DNA from: Calothrix anomala FACHB-343
GTDB taxonomy: Bacteria; Cyanobacteriota; Cyanobacteriia; Cyanobacteriales; Nostocaceae
NCBI RefSeq assembly: GCF_014696435.1
Contig: NZ_JACJQG010000082.1
Span: forward strand, 1-39,659
DNA length: 39,659 bases
Direction: 5' to 3'
Part shown: one piece after another, positions 25,246 to 33,338 of the stretch
Position numbering within the stretch: position 1 is the first letter of the stretch
Layout: each line of letters starts with the position of its first letter
The notes under the pieces: model-generated
Told to the model about the DNA's origin: nothing
What the model saw: the letters and a program-made list of their open reading frames with translations, nothing else
Databases searched by the model: none
Translations under genes and position numbers: made by a program

Positions 25246-26451
25246 CTAAACACTCATTTCTTTGACAATAGCTAATAATTTTTGAATATCAACAATCATA
25301 TCTGCATCGTGAGTTCTTAAGTCACCTTTGGGAGAATCACCCAGCAACGCCGCATAATCAAACCCTAAACCGCCGCATAATTCATAATAAGATGCAACAG
25401 GTACAGTTTTGGCAAATAGTTCAATCAGTTTTAAGTTTTTAGAAAAGATAATATTAGTCAACCCTGCTCCATGAGGAGAGATTATCATTTTGGCATTAGC
25501 AAATAAATGAACTTGTTCCGCAAAACTTAGATCCTCTGTTACGTAATCTACAAAACCCAATTTTTCTAGTTCTTGAATGACTTCTTGCTCGTTCACTACC
25601 TTTCTAACTAAAGTATTGCGTCGTGAAACATAAATATGGGTAGGAGTCGGTTTAGCTTTAATATCTGCTGGGAGATTACTAATTATCTTTTCTGCTAACC
25701 AACGACAAGAAGCCGGAGAAACGTGACAGTAAAATCCATCTTCATCTTTGATAGAACGACGAAAAGAAGGAACTAGTAAATTATTTACTAACATCCTTTT
25801 GCCATTCCATACTTGATAATCTGCTTCGCTATAGCCCAGTAATTTTAAGCTATCTACCTGATACTGTTGTAAATTTGGGCGGATGAGTAATTTGATTTTG
25901 ACACCAAATTTTCTTTCATACTCCATTACCCCTTCCAATCTGGTGAGACAATCAATTAGCCAATGAAAATAATTATTATCCCAAGGGCATACTAGAGAAA
26001 AGACTGTATCTTGATGAGTATAAGGCGAGAATTTTTTGGATAACAGAGTTCTCAGAGATAAAATTCTGGATAAATGGTCTGCTGTATATTGAGGCCAGCT
26101 TGTTTCTAAAATAACCCTACCTTGACTATCAAAGCCAGTAGCATCTTTTCCCGCTAATTCTCCATTTTTGATACTGGCTACAAATGGTTTAGGAAATACC
26201 AGATTTTCAAATTCGGTAAATTTCTCGTGTTCTATAACATTCTTTCTCTTAAGAGAACTTACCTCATCTGCGTCTTGAAAGAAAAATGGATTATTCTTGA
26301 GTAAATCATTGCGATCTACTACCTGCATTCCTGATAATCGCAATAAATTAATAATAGGCTGACGTAATTTATATTTAAGTCCACTACGATACAAGGCTCT
26401 GTAAAAGACTCTGAGAGGAACTATTTTCTTGAGTGTGGATTTTAATGACAT
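25246..26451 (-). CDS. Family 61 glycosyltransferase (DUF563)
   Basis: This 401-residue GT61-type glycosyltransferase belongs to the family related to plant xylosyl/arabinosyl and animal EOGT enzymes and common in bacterial polysaccharide loci. Diagnostic motifs are NNYFHWLID (159-167), YVSRR (274-278) and SPHGAGLTNIIF (325-336). The N-terminal 80 residues are basic and helical. It is on the strand opposite to the flanking polysaccharide genes, with its own terminator side at 25183-25221, so it is separately transcribed. It probably adds a further sugar or side branch to the same polymer; this is inferred from location. Confidence 0.9.
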   Translation of the reverse strand: MSLKSTLKKIVPLRVFYRALYRSGLKYKLRQPIINLLRLSGMQVVDRNDLLKNNPFFFQDADEVSSLKRKNVIEHEKFTEFENLVFPKPFVASIKNGELAGKDATGFDSQGRVILETSWPQYTADHLSRILSLRTLLSKKFSPYTHQDTVFSLVCPWDNNYFHWLIDCLTRLEGVMEYERKFGVKIKLLIRPNLQQYQVDSLKLLGYSEADYQVWNGKRMLVNNLLVPSFRRSIKDEDGFYCHVSPASCRWLAEKIISNLPADIKAKPTPTHIYVSRRNTLVRKVVNEQEVIQELEKLGFVDYVTEDLSFAEQVHLFANAKMIISPHGAGLTNIIFSKNLKLIELFAKTVPVASYYELCGGLGFDYAALLGDSPKGDLRTHDADMIVDIQKLLAIVKEMSV

Positions 26452-27188
26452 TTGTTTTCAGGTTAATTATACGATTGGCAAAGAAACTATATTTAAATTG
26501 CATAGCGGAAAACAATCAAGCTCTTATGCTAGGAGTCATTTTGACCGCCAAAATTATGCAAAATAAATGTTTCAAAAACTTTCACCTGCTTCTGCAGGAT
26601 AATGTAAACAAAAAAGGATATTTTCATTACACGATAAACTTTGAGGCGGCAAATGCTACTTTGATTAATGATTAGCTTACAGCAATATATTTATTAGCCT
26701 AAGCTGACAGAAAGACCATTCAAGTTAAGATGCCTTATCAGCACAAGTTAACTATTTTTGCTAACTTATCGCTAACTTATATAGATCAATTACTATATAT
26801 AAAATAAAGAAAATACTCGCAAAATACATCAGCATTTTTACATAACTCACGGTATGATAAAGAAAAATTTTGAAAATCTATCAATATAATTAGCTGATTA
26901 AATCCGCACATGTGATTTATGTCTAATTAGTAGCTACTGCAAATTGCGCATTTATTCATCAAATTAAAATTACCGTAAATTTACGGTTATAGATATTAAG
27001 CATCCGCTTTTATAGTTATTATTACCGATGGCTGTTGGCTATGCTTTGTTTATTCTGAGAATTTTCTGGATATATAGAAGGATTTATAGAATAATCAGTG
27101 CATATAAATTTTAATAATATTCCGATTAATAATGTGATTCAATTCAATCTCATTAATTGAGTGAAATATTATTTATAGCCAGTTTATT
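26452..27188. other. Long AT-rich divergent intergenic region
   Basis: This 737-base region separates the GT61 gene from the exporter operon. The only longer frame (26433-26675, plus) begins inside the GT61 gene on the other strand and has no recognisable features, so I do not call a gene. A GCTAACTTA direct repeat lies near 26758-26778, and a 16-bp perfect palindrome at 26972-26987. The region should carry promoters in both directions. Confidence 0.6.
26972..26987. promoter_or_regulatory. 16-bp perfect palindrome, possible operator
   Basis: ACCGTAAATTTACGGT is its own reverse complement and lies about 200 bases upstream of the exporter gene. Its size and symmetry fit a dimeric regulator's site. 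No regulator of that type is encoded in the window. Confidence 0.35.
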
Positions 27189-28250
27189 ATGCTTGATGAT
27201 TTTTGTAACAAAGCCCTAAGGATTATCAATGTGGCTTTAACAACTCTGGCTTTAGGAACACCTTGTTGTGCCTTACCTCTTTCTAGAGGCGATCGCCTGA
27301 ATATATTGATGATTGAGGGAGAAGGATTTAGCGGTAGTTACGTAGTTAATCTAGACGGCACGCTAAATATACCCTATCTCCAGCCTTTACTTGTAGAAAG
27401 TTTAGAACCGCCACAAGTAGAACAAGTGATTTCTCAGGCTTTACTGGCGGCGCGGATATTTAAACCTAATGTTCTTCAGGTGAGCGTTCAAGTTGTTTAT
27501 TGGGCACCTGTGCAAGTTAGTGTTGCAGGCGAGCTGTTTCAGCCTGGTACTGTGTTAATTAATGCTGCTTCTGACGCTCAAGCTTCTCTGGCTCAACAAT
27601 CAACTCAAATATCAGGCAATTACCCAAGCGATCGCTATCTAACTTCTGCCCTACGTTCAGCTGGGGGAGTGATGCCAGATGCAAATATCAAAGAAGTTCG
27701 CCTAATTCGTGGTAATCAAGAAAAAATTATTGATGTATCCGGTGTATTTACTGGTGAATTTTTCGATGATGTCCCGTTGATTTCTGGAGATAAAATTATA
27801 GTCCCCAAAGCCGAAAACTTTCAAAATGAGCTAATGCGTCCATCTCGCATTACTCCACCAGGAATTAAGGTATATATGTCTAATTTAACAGTTCCTGCTA
27901 GTAGTAATTCAACTTCTTCCATTAATCAAGATTCTAGCAGCTTTCCTTATGGTTCTCGCCTCTCTCAAGCTGTAATTGCCGCAAATTGTGCCGGAGGAAC
28001 TCGTTCCACTAATGCTCATAGACGAGCTACTTTAGTGCGTACCAATCGCATGATTGGGGAGACAAAATATTTAGACCGTCCTGTAGAAGAACTGTTGCGG
28101 AAGTCTCACAATGATGTGGATAATCCATTCTTAATGCCTTATGACGGTGTTATTTGCTATGATTCAAGGTTTACCAATATCAAAGATTTTCTAAATACTA
28201 TTGGTGGGTGGATAGCGCCATTTTTATTACCATTTTCTATTTTTAAATAA
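27189..28250 (+). CDS. Wza-like polysaccharide export protein
   Basis: This is a 353-residue exported protein. A basic N-terminus is followed by a hydrophobic signal (about 11-28, with ALG-TPCCALP; no clear lipobox). A polysaccharide export (PES) domain spans about 31-115, with LSRGDRLNILMIEGEG and a conserved NLDGTLNIPYL. An SLBB-like region starts around V110 (VSVAGELFQPGTV) and includes LRSAGGVMPDANIKEVRLIRG. The C-terminus has a hydrophobic stretch. It would form or feed the outer-membrane channel for the polymer. It is the first gene of a rightward set with the chain-length and polymerase genes. Confidence 0.9.
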   Translation: MLDDFCNKALRIINVALTTLALGTPCCALPLSRGDRLNILMIEGEGFSGSYVVNLDGTLNIPYLQPLLVESLEPPQVEQVISQALLAARIFKPNVLQVSVQVVYWAPVQVSVAGELFQPGTVLINAASDAQASLAQQSTQISGNYPSDRYLTSALRSAGGVMPDANIKEVRLIRGNQEKIIDVSGVFTGEFFDDVPLISGDKIIVPKAENFQNELMRPSRITPPGIKVYMSNLTVPASSNSTSSINQDSSSFPYGSRLSQAVIAANCAGGTRSTNAHRRATLVRTNRMIGETKYLDRPVEELLRKSHNDVDNPFLMPYDGVICYDSRFTNIKDFLNTIGGWIAPFLLPFSIFK

Positions 28251-28333
28251 ACCTAATATATAGTTAAAAACCATGAAAAATATGTAAAAAATGCCAACTT
28301 TATCCTAATTGTGAACACAGACAACAAAACCCT

Positions 28334-28455
28334 TGCATTTATTATTCGGTTTCAGGAAAAGAGCGAAAAATCAAAATGCTTCTACCAGATAATACAAATA
28401 ACAAAAATTTTATGCTTATTATTCGATTCCAGCAAGAGAGCGAAAGTTAAAAATG
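28334..28455 (+). repeat. Imperfect direct repeat spanning the start region of the Wzz-like gene
   Basis: About 45 bases at 28334-28378 (TTATTATTCGGTTTCAGGAA then AAGAGCGAAAAATCAAAATG) recur at 28413-28455 (TTATTATTCGATTCCAGCAA then GAGAGCGAAAGTTAAAAATG). The second copy ends at the ATG of the Wzz-like gene. The first ends at an ATG that opens no long frame. Confidence 0.6.
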
Positions 28456-29868
28456 AGTACGCAGAAGACAGTTTATTCTTCTCATTGGATCTTGAGAATA
28501 AATCTATGGCGACAATTTCGTTACATAGGTTTAGGTTTAATTTTTAATTCTTTAATTTGGGGTTTTGCGATCACTTCTTTAAAAAAAGCGAAGCCAGTTT
28601 ATAGCAGCGATTGGGCTTTGATTGTACCAGGTTCGGGAGCAGGAGTGAATTTTAACATACCTGATATTGGTCAAGCTTCATCTTCTAGTGTCTCTGCATT
28701 TGGTAGTTCTTCATCAGATCCTAGAGCTAACTACAATTACATCATCACTAGTGAACCTCTTTTAAATGCAGCAGCTGCTTCTCTAAAACTACCTCCTGAG
28801 AAATTTGGTAAGCCACATATCAAATTAATCGATAACACAACAGTTATTCAACTTGAAGTTACTGGTTCTAGTGCAAAAGAAGCTCAACAAAAATCCTGGG
28901 CTATTTATAATGCTTTAAACAATAGACTTAATAAGCTAAGAACAGAAGTAGCTGCTAGTCGTGATGAAGGAACTAAAACAGCTTTATTAGCTTCTCAGAC
29001 TAAGCTAAGAGAAGCACAAAACCGTCTCTCTCAATATAAGGCGCGTGCTGCTTTAACTTCAGTTGAACAAATTAAAGACCTTTTAACTAATATAGAACAA
29101 CTGCGTAAACAACGCTCTGAAACATTAGCACAACAAAAATCAATTGCTAATCGTCTTCAACAGTTATCTAATAACTTGCGTTTATCGCCCCAGCAAGCGG
29201 CTGATGCTTTAGCTCTACAATCAGATCAAGTTTTTCAACAATATTTAAAAGACTATAGTGAATCCAGTGGAGCTTTAGAAATTTTGCTTTCTAAATGGGG
29301 AATGAATCATCCCCAAGTTATTAGCGAGCAGGCTAAGTGGATGGGAGTTCAAGATGCTATAATTACCCGCGCTCGTTATATCTTAAGAAGAAATATAGAT
29401 AAAGAAAGCATAGAACAGCTATATTTAACAACTGGTTCTGGTAGAGTCTCTTTATTTGAGAGTTTAGTAGGATTAAACGCAGAAATGGAGGGAATAGCTG
29501 CTGAAGCTAAAGCTTTGGATGAGCAAATTAAGTTGTTAGAAAAAAGGCAAAATATATTGTCGCAAAAAGAAGTGACTTTAGATAGTCTTGAGAGAAATGT
29601 AAAAATTGCTGAAGCTGTCTTTAGTTCTACTTTAGCTAAGGTAGATTTGAGCAAAACTGATATTTTTGTTGACTATCCATTAGTGCAAATGTTAGTAGAA
29701 CCGACCTTACCTGAAAAGCCTAGTTCACCGCGACCTCCTTTTGTCTATGCAGGAGCATTATTCGGTTCTATATGTACTACCTCTGCACTGGTTATATTAT
29801 GGTGGCGGAAAAAATTAAAAGAAAGAGTTTCCCAAATGATATCTAAAACCAAACCAGAACCCGAGTAA
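28453..29868 (+). CDS. Wzz/GumC-like chain-length determinant without kinase domain
   Basis: This 471-residue inner-membrane protein of the polysaccharide co-polymerase family has TM1 at about 22-43 (LGLIFNSLIWGFAITSL). A large periplasmic domain follows, with a long coiled coil (about 150-400, rich in Q, L, K, E). A proline-rich motif near residue 420 (EPTLPEKPSSPRPP) precedes TM2 (about 430-450), and the tail is short and basic. It sets polymer length and couples the polymerase to the exporter. Wzc-type proteins add a C-terminal BY-kinase; none is present here. The polymerase gene follows 7 bases after its stop codon. Confidence 0.9.
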   Translation: MSTQKTVYSSHWILRINLWRQFRYIGLGLIFNSLIWGFAITSLKKAKPVYSSDWALIVPGSGAGVNFNIPDIGQASSSSVSAFGSSSSDPRANYNYIITSEPLLNAAAASLKLPPEKFGKPHIKLIDNTTVIQLEVTGSSAKEAQQKSWAIYNALNNRLNKLRTEVAASRDEGTKTALLASQTKLREAQNRLSQYKARAALTSVEQIKDLLTNIEQLRKQRSETLAQQKSIANRLQQLSNNLRLSPQQAADALALQSDQVFQQYLKDYSESSGALEILLSKWGMNHPQVISEQAKWMGVQDAIITRARYILRRNIDKESIEQLYLTTGSGRVSLFESLVGLNAEMEGIAAEAKALDEQIKLLEKRQNILSQKEVTLDSLERNVKIAEAVFSSTLAKVDLSKTDIFVDYPLVQMLVEPTLPEKPSSPRPPFVYAGALFGSICTTSALVILWWRKKLKERVSQMISKTKPEPE

Positions 29869-29875
29869 TTTAATT

Positions 29876-31159
29876 ATGGCTAAAAACGAAGAAATAACTC
29901 CTCGTAATTTTGAGGAACGTGTGGTTTGGTACACGATAACTTGGACGTATGGCTTGTATGTAGTTGGTGGACTTTATATTGCTGCACCAGTTGTTGCTTG
30001 GATATTAGTATTTTATTTGTGTAAAAAACTTATCCTCCAAAATTCTCAAACTCCTGTGGAAGAGCGAATCACAATTCCCTTTGGAGTTTGGATTTGGATC
30101 ATCAGCATGATAGTAATGTTAGTGGCTTTATTTATGGGTCACTTTGATTATAATTTGAGTAATGGAGAGATAATTAAATCTGCCATAGGTTGGGCTAAAG
30201 GTTGGGCATTGTTAGCAATATTTCCCCTTATTGGCTGCTTAAATATTCGTCCTGAGTTGGTGTATCGTGCAGGTTGTATTGTTTGTTATCAGACTTTGCT
30301 ATTTTTTCCGTTTTTTTATATAGCCTATCTTGCACATTTACCTGCAACTTTGTATGTTTCTCCCTTGAAAGCTGTGGGAGGCCCCGGGCCAGACTTTTTT
30401 GCGATGAATCTTTATGAAGTTGACCCGGAAGCAGGTTCAGCTCGATGGCGACTATTTACGCCTTGGGCCCCAGCTGTAGGATTTGTAGCGAATATCTACT
30501 TTATTTTTGCTTTTCAAGAAAAGTCTAAAAAATGGCGTCGGTTGGGAATCATTGGTAGCCTACTCATGTGTCAGGTTTCTGCTTCCCGATTGGCTCTAGT
30601 TAATTTGATAGTGGTGTCATCTTTAACCTGGGTGTTATCTAGGATGACTCGACCTAGAGTTTTAATGATATTAGGTTTTGCTTCGCCTGTAATCGGTCTA
30701 GTTGCGCCGTCAATTATCAAGGCATATAAAAACTTTAACGATGCTTTTAAAGCGGCTCGTGCTGGTTCATCTAGGGTACGTGCGGCTTTAGGGCGAATTG
30801 CTTATGACAGATGGGAGAGTGAAGCGCCAATTTGGGGACATGGAGTTGTGGAAAAAGGGCCCCATGTTGCAGAACACATGCCAATTGGTTCTCATCACTC
30901 TTGGTTTGGGCTACTATTTGTCAAAGGAATTGTCGGCTTTTTCGCTTTGGCTGTGCCAATGTTTTGGACTTTGATTGAATGTTTAATTAAATGCCAAACT
31001 AGCCCTGTAGCTAAGTCAGGATTAAGTATAATTTTTACATTATTTTTGTATACATTTGGTGAGAATTTAGAAATATTAGCTTACCTTTTTTGGCCTGCTT
31101 TAGTCATTTTAGGAATTGCATTTAAAGAAAAGGTTGGTAATCCTTTTAATCAGATATGA
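29876..31159 (+). CDS. Wzy-like O-antigen polymerase/ligase-family membrane protein
   Basis: This 427-residue polytopic membrane protein has around ten hydrophobic segments. A larger periplasmic-type loop in the second half contains GSSRVRAALGRIAYDRWE and then HSWFGLLFVKGIVGF, the latter resembling the Wzy_C family HN.yl..l.e.G motif. It would polymerise flipped repeat units in the periplasm. It follows the Wzz-like gene by 7 bases and ends the Wza-Wzz-Wzy-like operon. Sequence conservation in this family is low, so the call rests on topology, motif and neighbours. Confidence 0.8.
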   Translation: MAKNEEITPRNFEERVVWYTITWTYGLYVVGGLYIAAPVVAWILVFYLCKKLILQNSQTPVEERITIPFGVWIWIISMIVMLVALFMGHFDYNLSNGEIIKSAIGWAKGWALLAIFPLIGCLNIRPELVYRAGCIVCYQTLLFFPFFYIAYLAHLPATLYVSPLKAVGGPGPDFFAMNLYEVDPEAGSARWRLFTPWAPAVGFVANIYFIFAFQEKSKKWRRLGIIGSLLMCQVSASRLALVNLIVVSSLTWVLSRMTRPRVLMILGFASPVIGLVAPSIIKAYKNFNDAFKAARAGSSRVRAALGRIAYDRWESEAPIWGHGVVEKGPHVAEHMPIGSHHSWFGLLFVKGIVGFFALAVPMFWTLIECLIKCQTSPVAKSGLSIIFTLFLYTFGENLEILAYLFWPALVILGIAFKEKVGNPFNQI

Positions 31160-31190
31160 TAGGCCGTTGCAATTAAAGATAACTAACGAT

Positions 31191-31257
31191 TGGTCATTAG
31201 TCATTAGTCATTGGTCATTGGTCATTGGTCATTGGGCATTGGTCATTGGTCATTAGT
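31191..31257. repeat. Heptamer short tandem repeats (GTCATTG/GTCATTA)
   Basis: Nine or so 7-base units of GTCATTA or GTCATTG, with one GGCATTG variant, fill the gap between the polymerase and cupin genes. Confidence 0.85.
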
Positions 31258-31319
31258 ATAAGGGTTGCAAGGGTGTAACCTTGCAGATATAGTTTGATTG
31301 ATTTCTACCTATTTACTAA

Positions 31320-31721
31320 TTAAATTTCGTTGACAGGTTTAACTAAATTTAAATCGTAAGGGCGTTCAATATCGTCTTCGCCTAAATACTCACCATTTTG
31401 AATTTCTAAAATTACTAAAGGAATCGAACCGGGATTTTCTACTTTATGGAGTGTTGCGGCGGGAACATAGGTAGATTCGTTGCGATTCAAGAATATTTCT
31501 TGTTCGCCACAAGTTATTTTAGCTACACCAGAGACTACTACCCAATGTTCGTTACGGTGATAATGAATTTGTGGTTTAATACTATGTCTTGGCTTGATTT
31601 CTACCCGACTAATTCTATAGTTATCGCCTTCTTCGACAACTTCTACATTTCCCCAATATCTAGCACCAGAATGGGAAGATTGACTGTTATCGGATTGATT
31701 GTTGTTCTCTTGCTGTGTCAT
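31320..31721 (-). CDS. Cupin, mannose-6-phosphate isomerase type II C-terminal-like
   Basis: This 133-residue cupin has a 17-residue Asn/Gln/Ser-rich N-terminal tail and the mannose-6-phosphate isomerase/GDP-mannose pyrophosphorylase C-terminal pattern. Metal ligands are likely H53, H55 and H59 (IHYHRNEHW) and H92 (ATLHKVENPG). Such small cupins interconvert fructose-6-P and mannose-6-P or are regulatory relatives. Its place next to a polysaccharide locus fits a role in mannose/GDP-mannose supply, but the pyrophosphorylase domain is absent, so the function is inferred from the fold. Start ATG is at 31721. Confidence 0.85.
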   Translation of the reverse strand: MTQQENNNQSDNSQSSHSGARYWGNVEVVEEGDNYRISRVEIKPRHSIKPQIHYHRNEHWVVVSGVAKITCGEQEIFLNRNESTYVPAATLHKVENPGSIPLVILEIQNGEYLGEDDIERPYDLNLVKPVNEI

Positions 31722-31812
31722 ATCTAAATTTTTCTAGCTGATAGCTTTAACTAGATGTTTTTTCCTAATTTAGCTTACAAGGATGAGAAACATCAAAACC
31801 ATTTCTCAATCT

Positions 31813-33162
31813 TTAATCTTTAACTCCTGTATATTGAATCCTGTATATACGATTATTGGCTTCTTCTGTGACTAATAAACTACCATCGGGTAATACCAGT
31901 AAACCGACAGGTCGCCCCCAAGTAGTTGGAATGGATGGATTGAGTAAGAAGCCTGTGAGAAAGTCTTCATAGTAATTTTGCGATCGCCCATTTTGATCGT
32001 AAGGCACAAATACCACTTTATAACCCGTACCGCGATCGCGGTTCCAAGAACCACGAAAAGCTACAAAAGCACCGTTACGATACTTCTCAGGAAAGGTTTT
32101 ACCATCATAAAACTGCAAACCCAAGGCGGCTGAGTGGGCTTGAAACAATACATCTGGTGTTTTTGTTTGGGCTACTAAATCGGGGCGTTTACTTTTGTTA
32201 TTTGTTGTCTGGCGGGGGTCGAGATTATTTGGCGCAAGATAAGCATAAGGCCAACCGTAAAATTCTCCTTGTCGCAGGCTTGTCAAATAATCTGGTACTA
32301 AGTCATCGCCAATACCATCGCGTTCGTTAACCGTAGCGTAAAGTTCTTTGGTTACCGGATGGAAATCTAATCCCACTGGGTTACGCAAGCCATAAGCAAA
32401 AGTCTGCTGTTGCGAACCATCCAAATTCATCTGCTGTACTGAAGCCCTGGGTAAGGATTCTTCATCTACATTCGATTGCGAACCTACAGAAACATAGAGT
32501 TTGTTACCATCCGGTGAAACTACTACGTTACGTGTCCAATGTTGGTTATAGCCACCGCCAGGTAAATCAGCAATTTTTTTACCAGTACCGCTAAGTTGGT
32601 GTTGACTTGGATTATAGGGAAATCGTAGCACAGCATCGGTATTCCCCAAAAAAAAGGAATTACCTGCAAAAGCCATGCCAAAGGGAATATTTACGCCATT
32701 TTTCTCATCTGCAAAAGTCTGGCGTACATCAGCTACCCCATCACCGTTGCTGTCACGTAACAGCCGAATGCGATTTTGTCGAGTTTCGGTTACCAGCACA
32801 TCACCATTAGGAGTTAAAGCCAGCCAACGAGGTGCATTTAAATCTTCAGCAAAGATATTAACTGTAAACCCCGGTGGTACGCGCAGTACTGGATTTTGGG
32901 GAATTGGTACAACCTTTGGGCTTTTGGAGGCGCTATCTGTCGCAAAAGGCGCTGGTAAGTTCTTGAGGTTAATCCGGATTGGTGTGGGTGAAAGTGGTTC
33001 AGTTGGGATAATGTTTTTGGCTGCTGTGGAATTTTGTGCTAGCGTAACCGGAGATGTAGATGGTTGCGGTGTGAACTCATCCAAGGAAGCGCGAGTCTGG
33101 TTACAAGCTGTCAGTGCAGTCAATAACAACAATATTGGTACAAAACGCTGAGGGAATTTCAT
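31813..33162 (-). CDS. Sorbosone dehydrogenase-like PQQ-type sugar dehydrogenase lipoprotein
   Basis: This is a 449-residue exported protein. Residues 1-20 are a lipoprotein signal with the lipobox ending LTAC (C20). A Ser/Pro/Thr-rich linker (about 21-95) leads to a six-bladed beta-propeller with VPPGFTVNIFAEDLNAPRWL, NGDVLVTETRQNRIRLL, RNPVGLDFHP and FYGWPYAY, typical of the glucose/sorbosone dehydrogenase family. These bind PQQ and oxidise sugars in the periplasm; the cyanobacterial substrate is unknown. I start at the ATG at 33162, which has GGAAG about seven bases upstream. An in-frame TTG nine codons earlier is less likely and would spoil the signal peptide. Confidence 0.88.
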   Translation of the reverse strand: MKFPQRFVPILLLLTALTACNQTRASLDEFTPQPSTSPVTLAQNSTAAKNIIPTEPLSPTPIRINLKNLPAPFATDSASKSPKVVPIPQNPVLRVPPGFTVNIFAEDLNAPRWLALTPNGDVLVTETRQNRIRLLRDSNGDGVADVRQTFADEKNGVNIPFGMAFAGNSFFLGNTDAVLRFPYNPSQHQLSGTGKKIADLPGGGYNQHWTRNVVVSPDGNKLYVSVGSQSNVDEESLPRASVQQMNLDGSQQQTFAYGLRNPVGLDFHPVTKELYATVNERDGIGDDLVPDYLTSLRQGEFYGWPYAYLAPNNLDPRQTTNNKSKRPDLVAQTKTPDVLFQAHSAALGLQFYDGKTFPEKYRNGAFVAFRGSWNRDRGTGYKVVFVPYDQNGRSQNYYEDFLTGFLLNPSIPTTWGRPVGLLVLPDGSLLVTEEANNRIYRIQYTGVKD

Positions 33163-33260
33163 GAAACGCTTCCAAAAGTAGCAACACAATCACAACAAGC
33201 GATCGCTATTTTTGAGTTTAGCGAAAACACCCTAATTATCTATCCCTCTGAGGAAAGGCA

Positions 33261-33297
33261 ATTCAGAATTCAAAATTCAAAATTCAAAATTCAAAAT
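33261..33297. repeat. AATTCAAA tandem repeat
   Basis: ATTCAGAATTCAAAATTCAA and further units form four to five copies of an (A)ATTCAAA-type motif in the gap between the lipoprotein and NACHT genes. Confidence 0.7.
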
Positions 33298-33338
33298 CAA
33301 TATAATATTGTTATCCAATGCCCAATGCCCCAAAACTA

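Noticed and set aside
26433-26675. 80-codon plus-strand frame upstream of the exporter gene
   Set aside because: It starts inside the GT61 gene on the opposite strand, has no ribosome-binding site or recognisable domain, and sits in very AT-rich DNA.
28453-29868. Wzz-like gene as a Wzc-type tyrosine autokinase
   Set aside because: The protein ends about 20 residues after TM2 with no Walker motifs or tyrosine cluster.
31191-31257. Regular repeats as a CRISPR array
   Set aside because: The units are 7 bases with no spacers. None of the tandem repeats in the window has repeat-spacer structure, and no cas genes are present.
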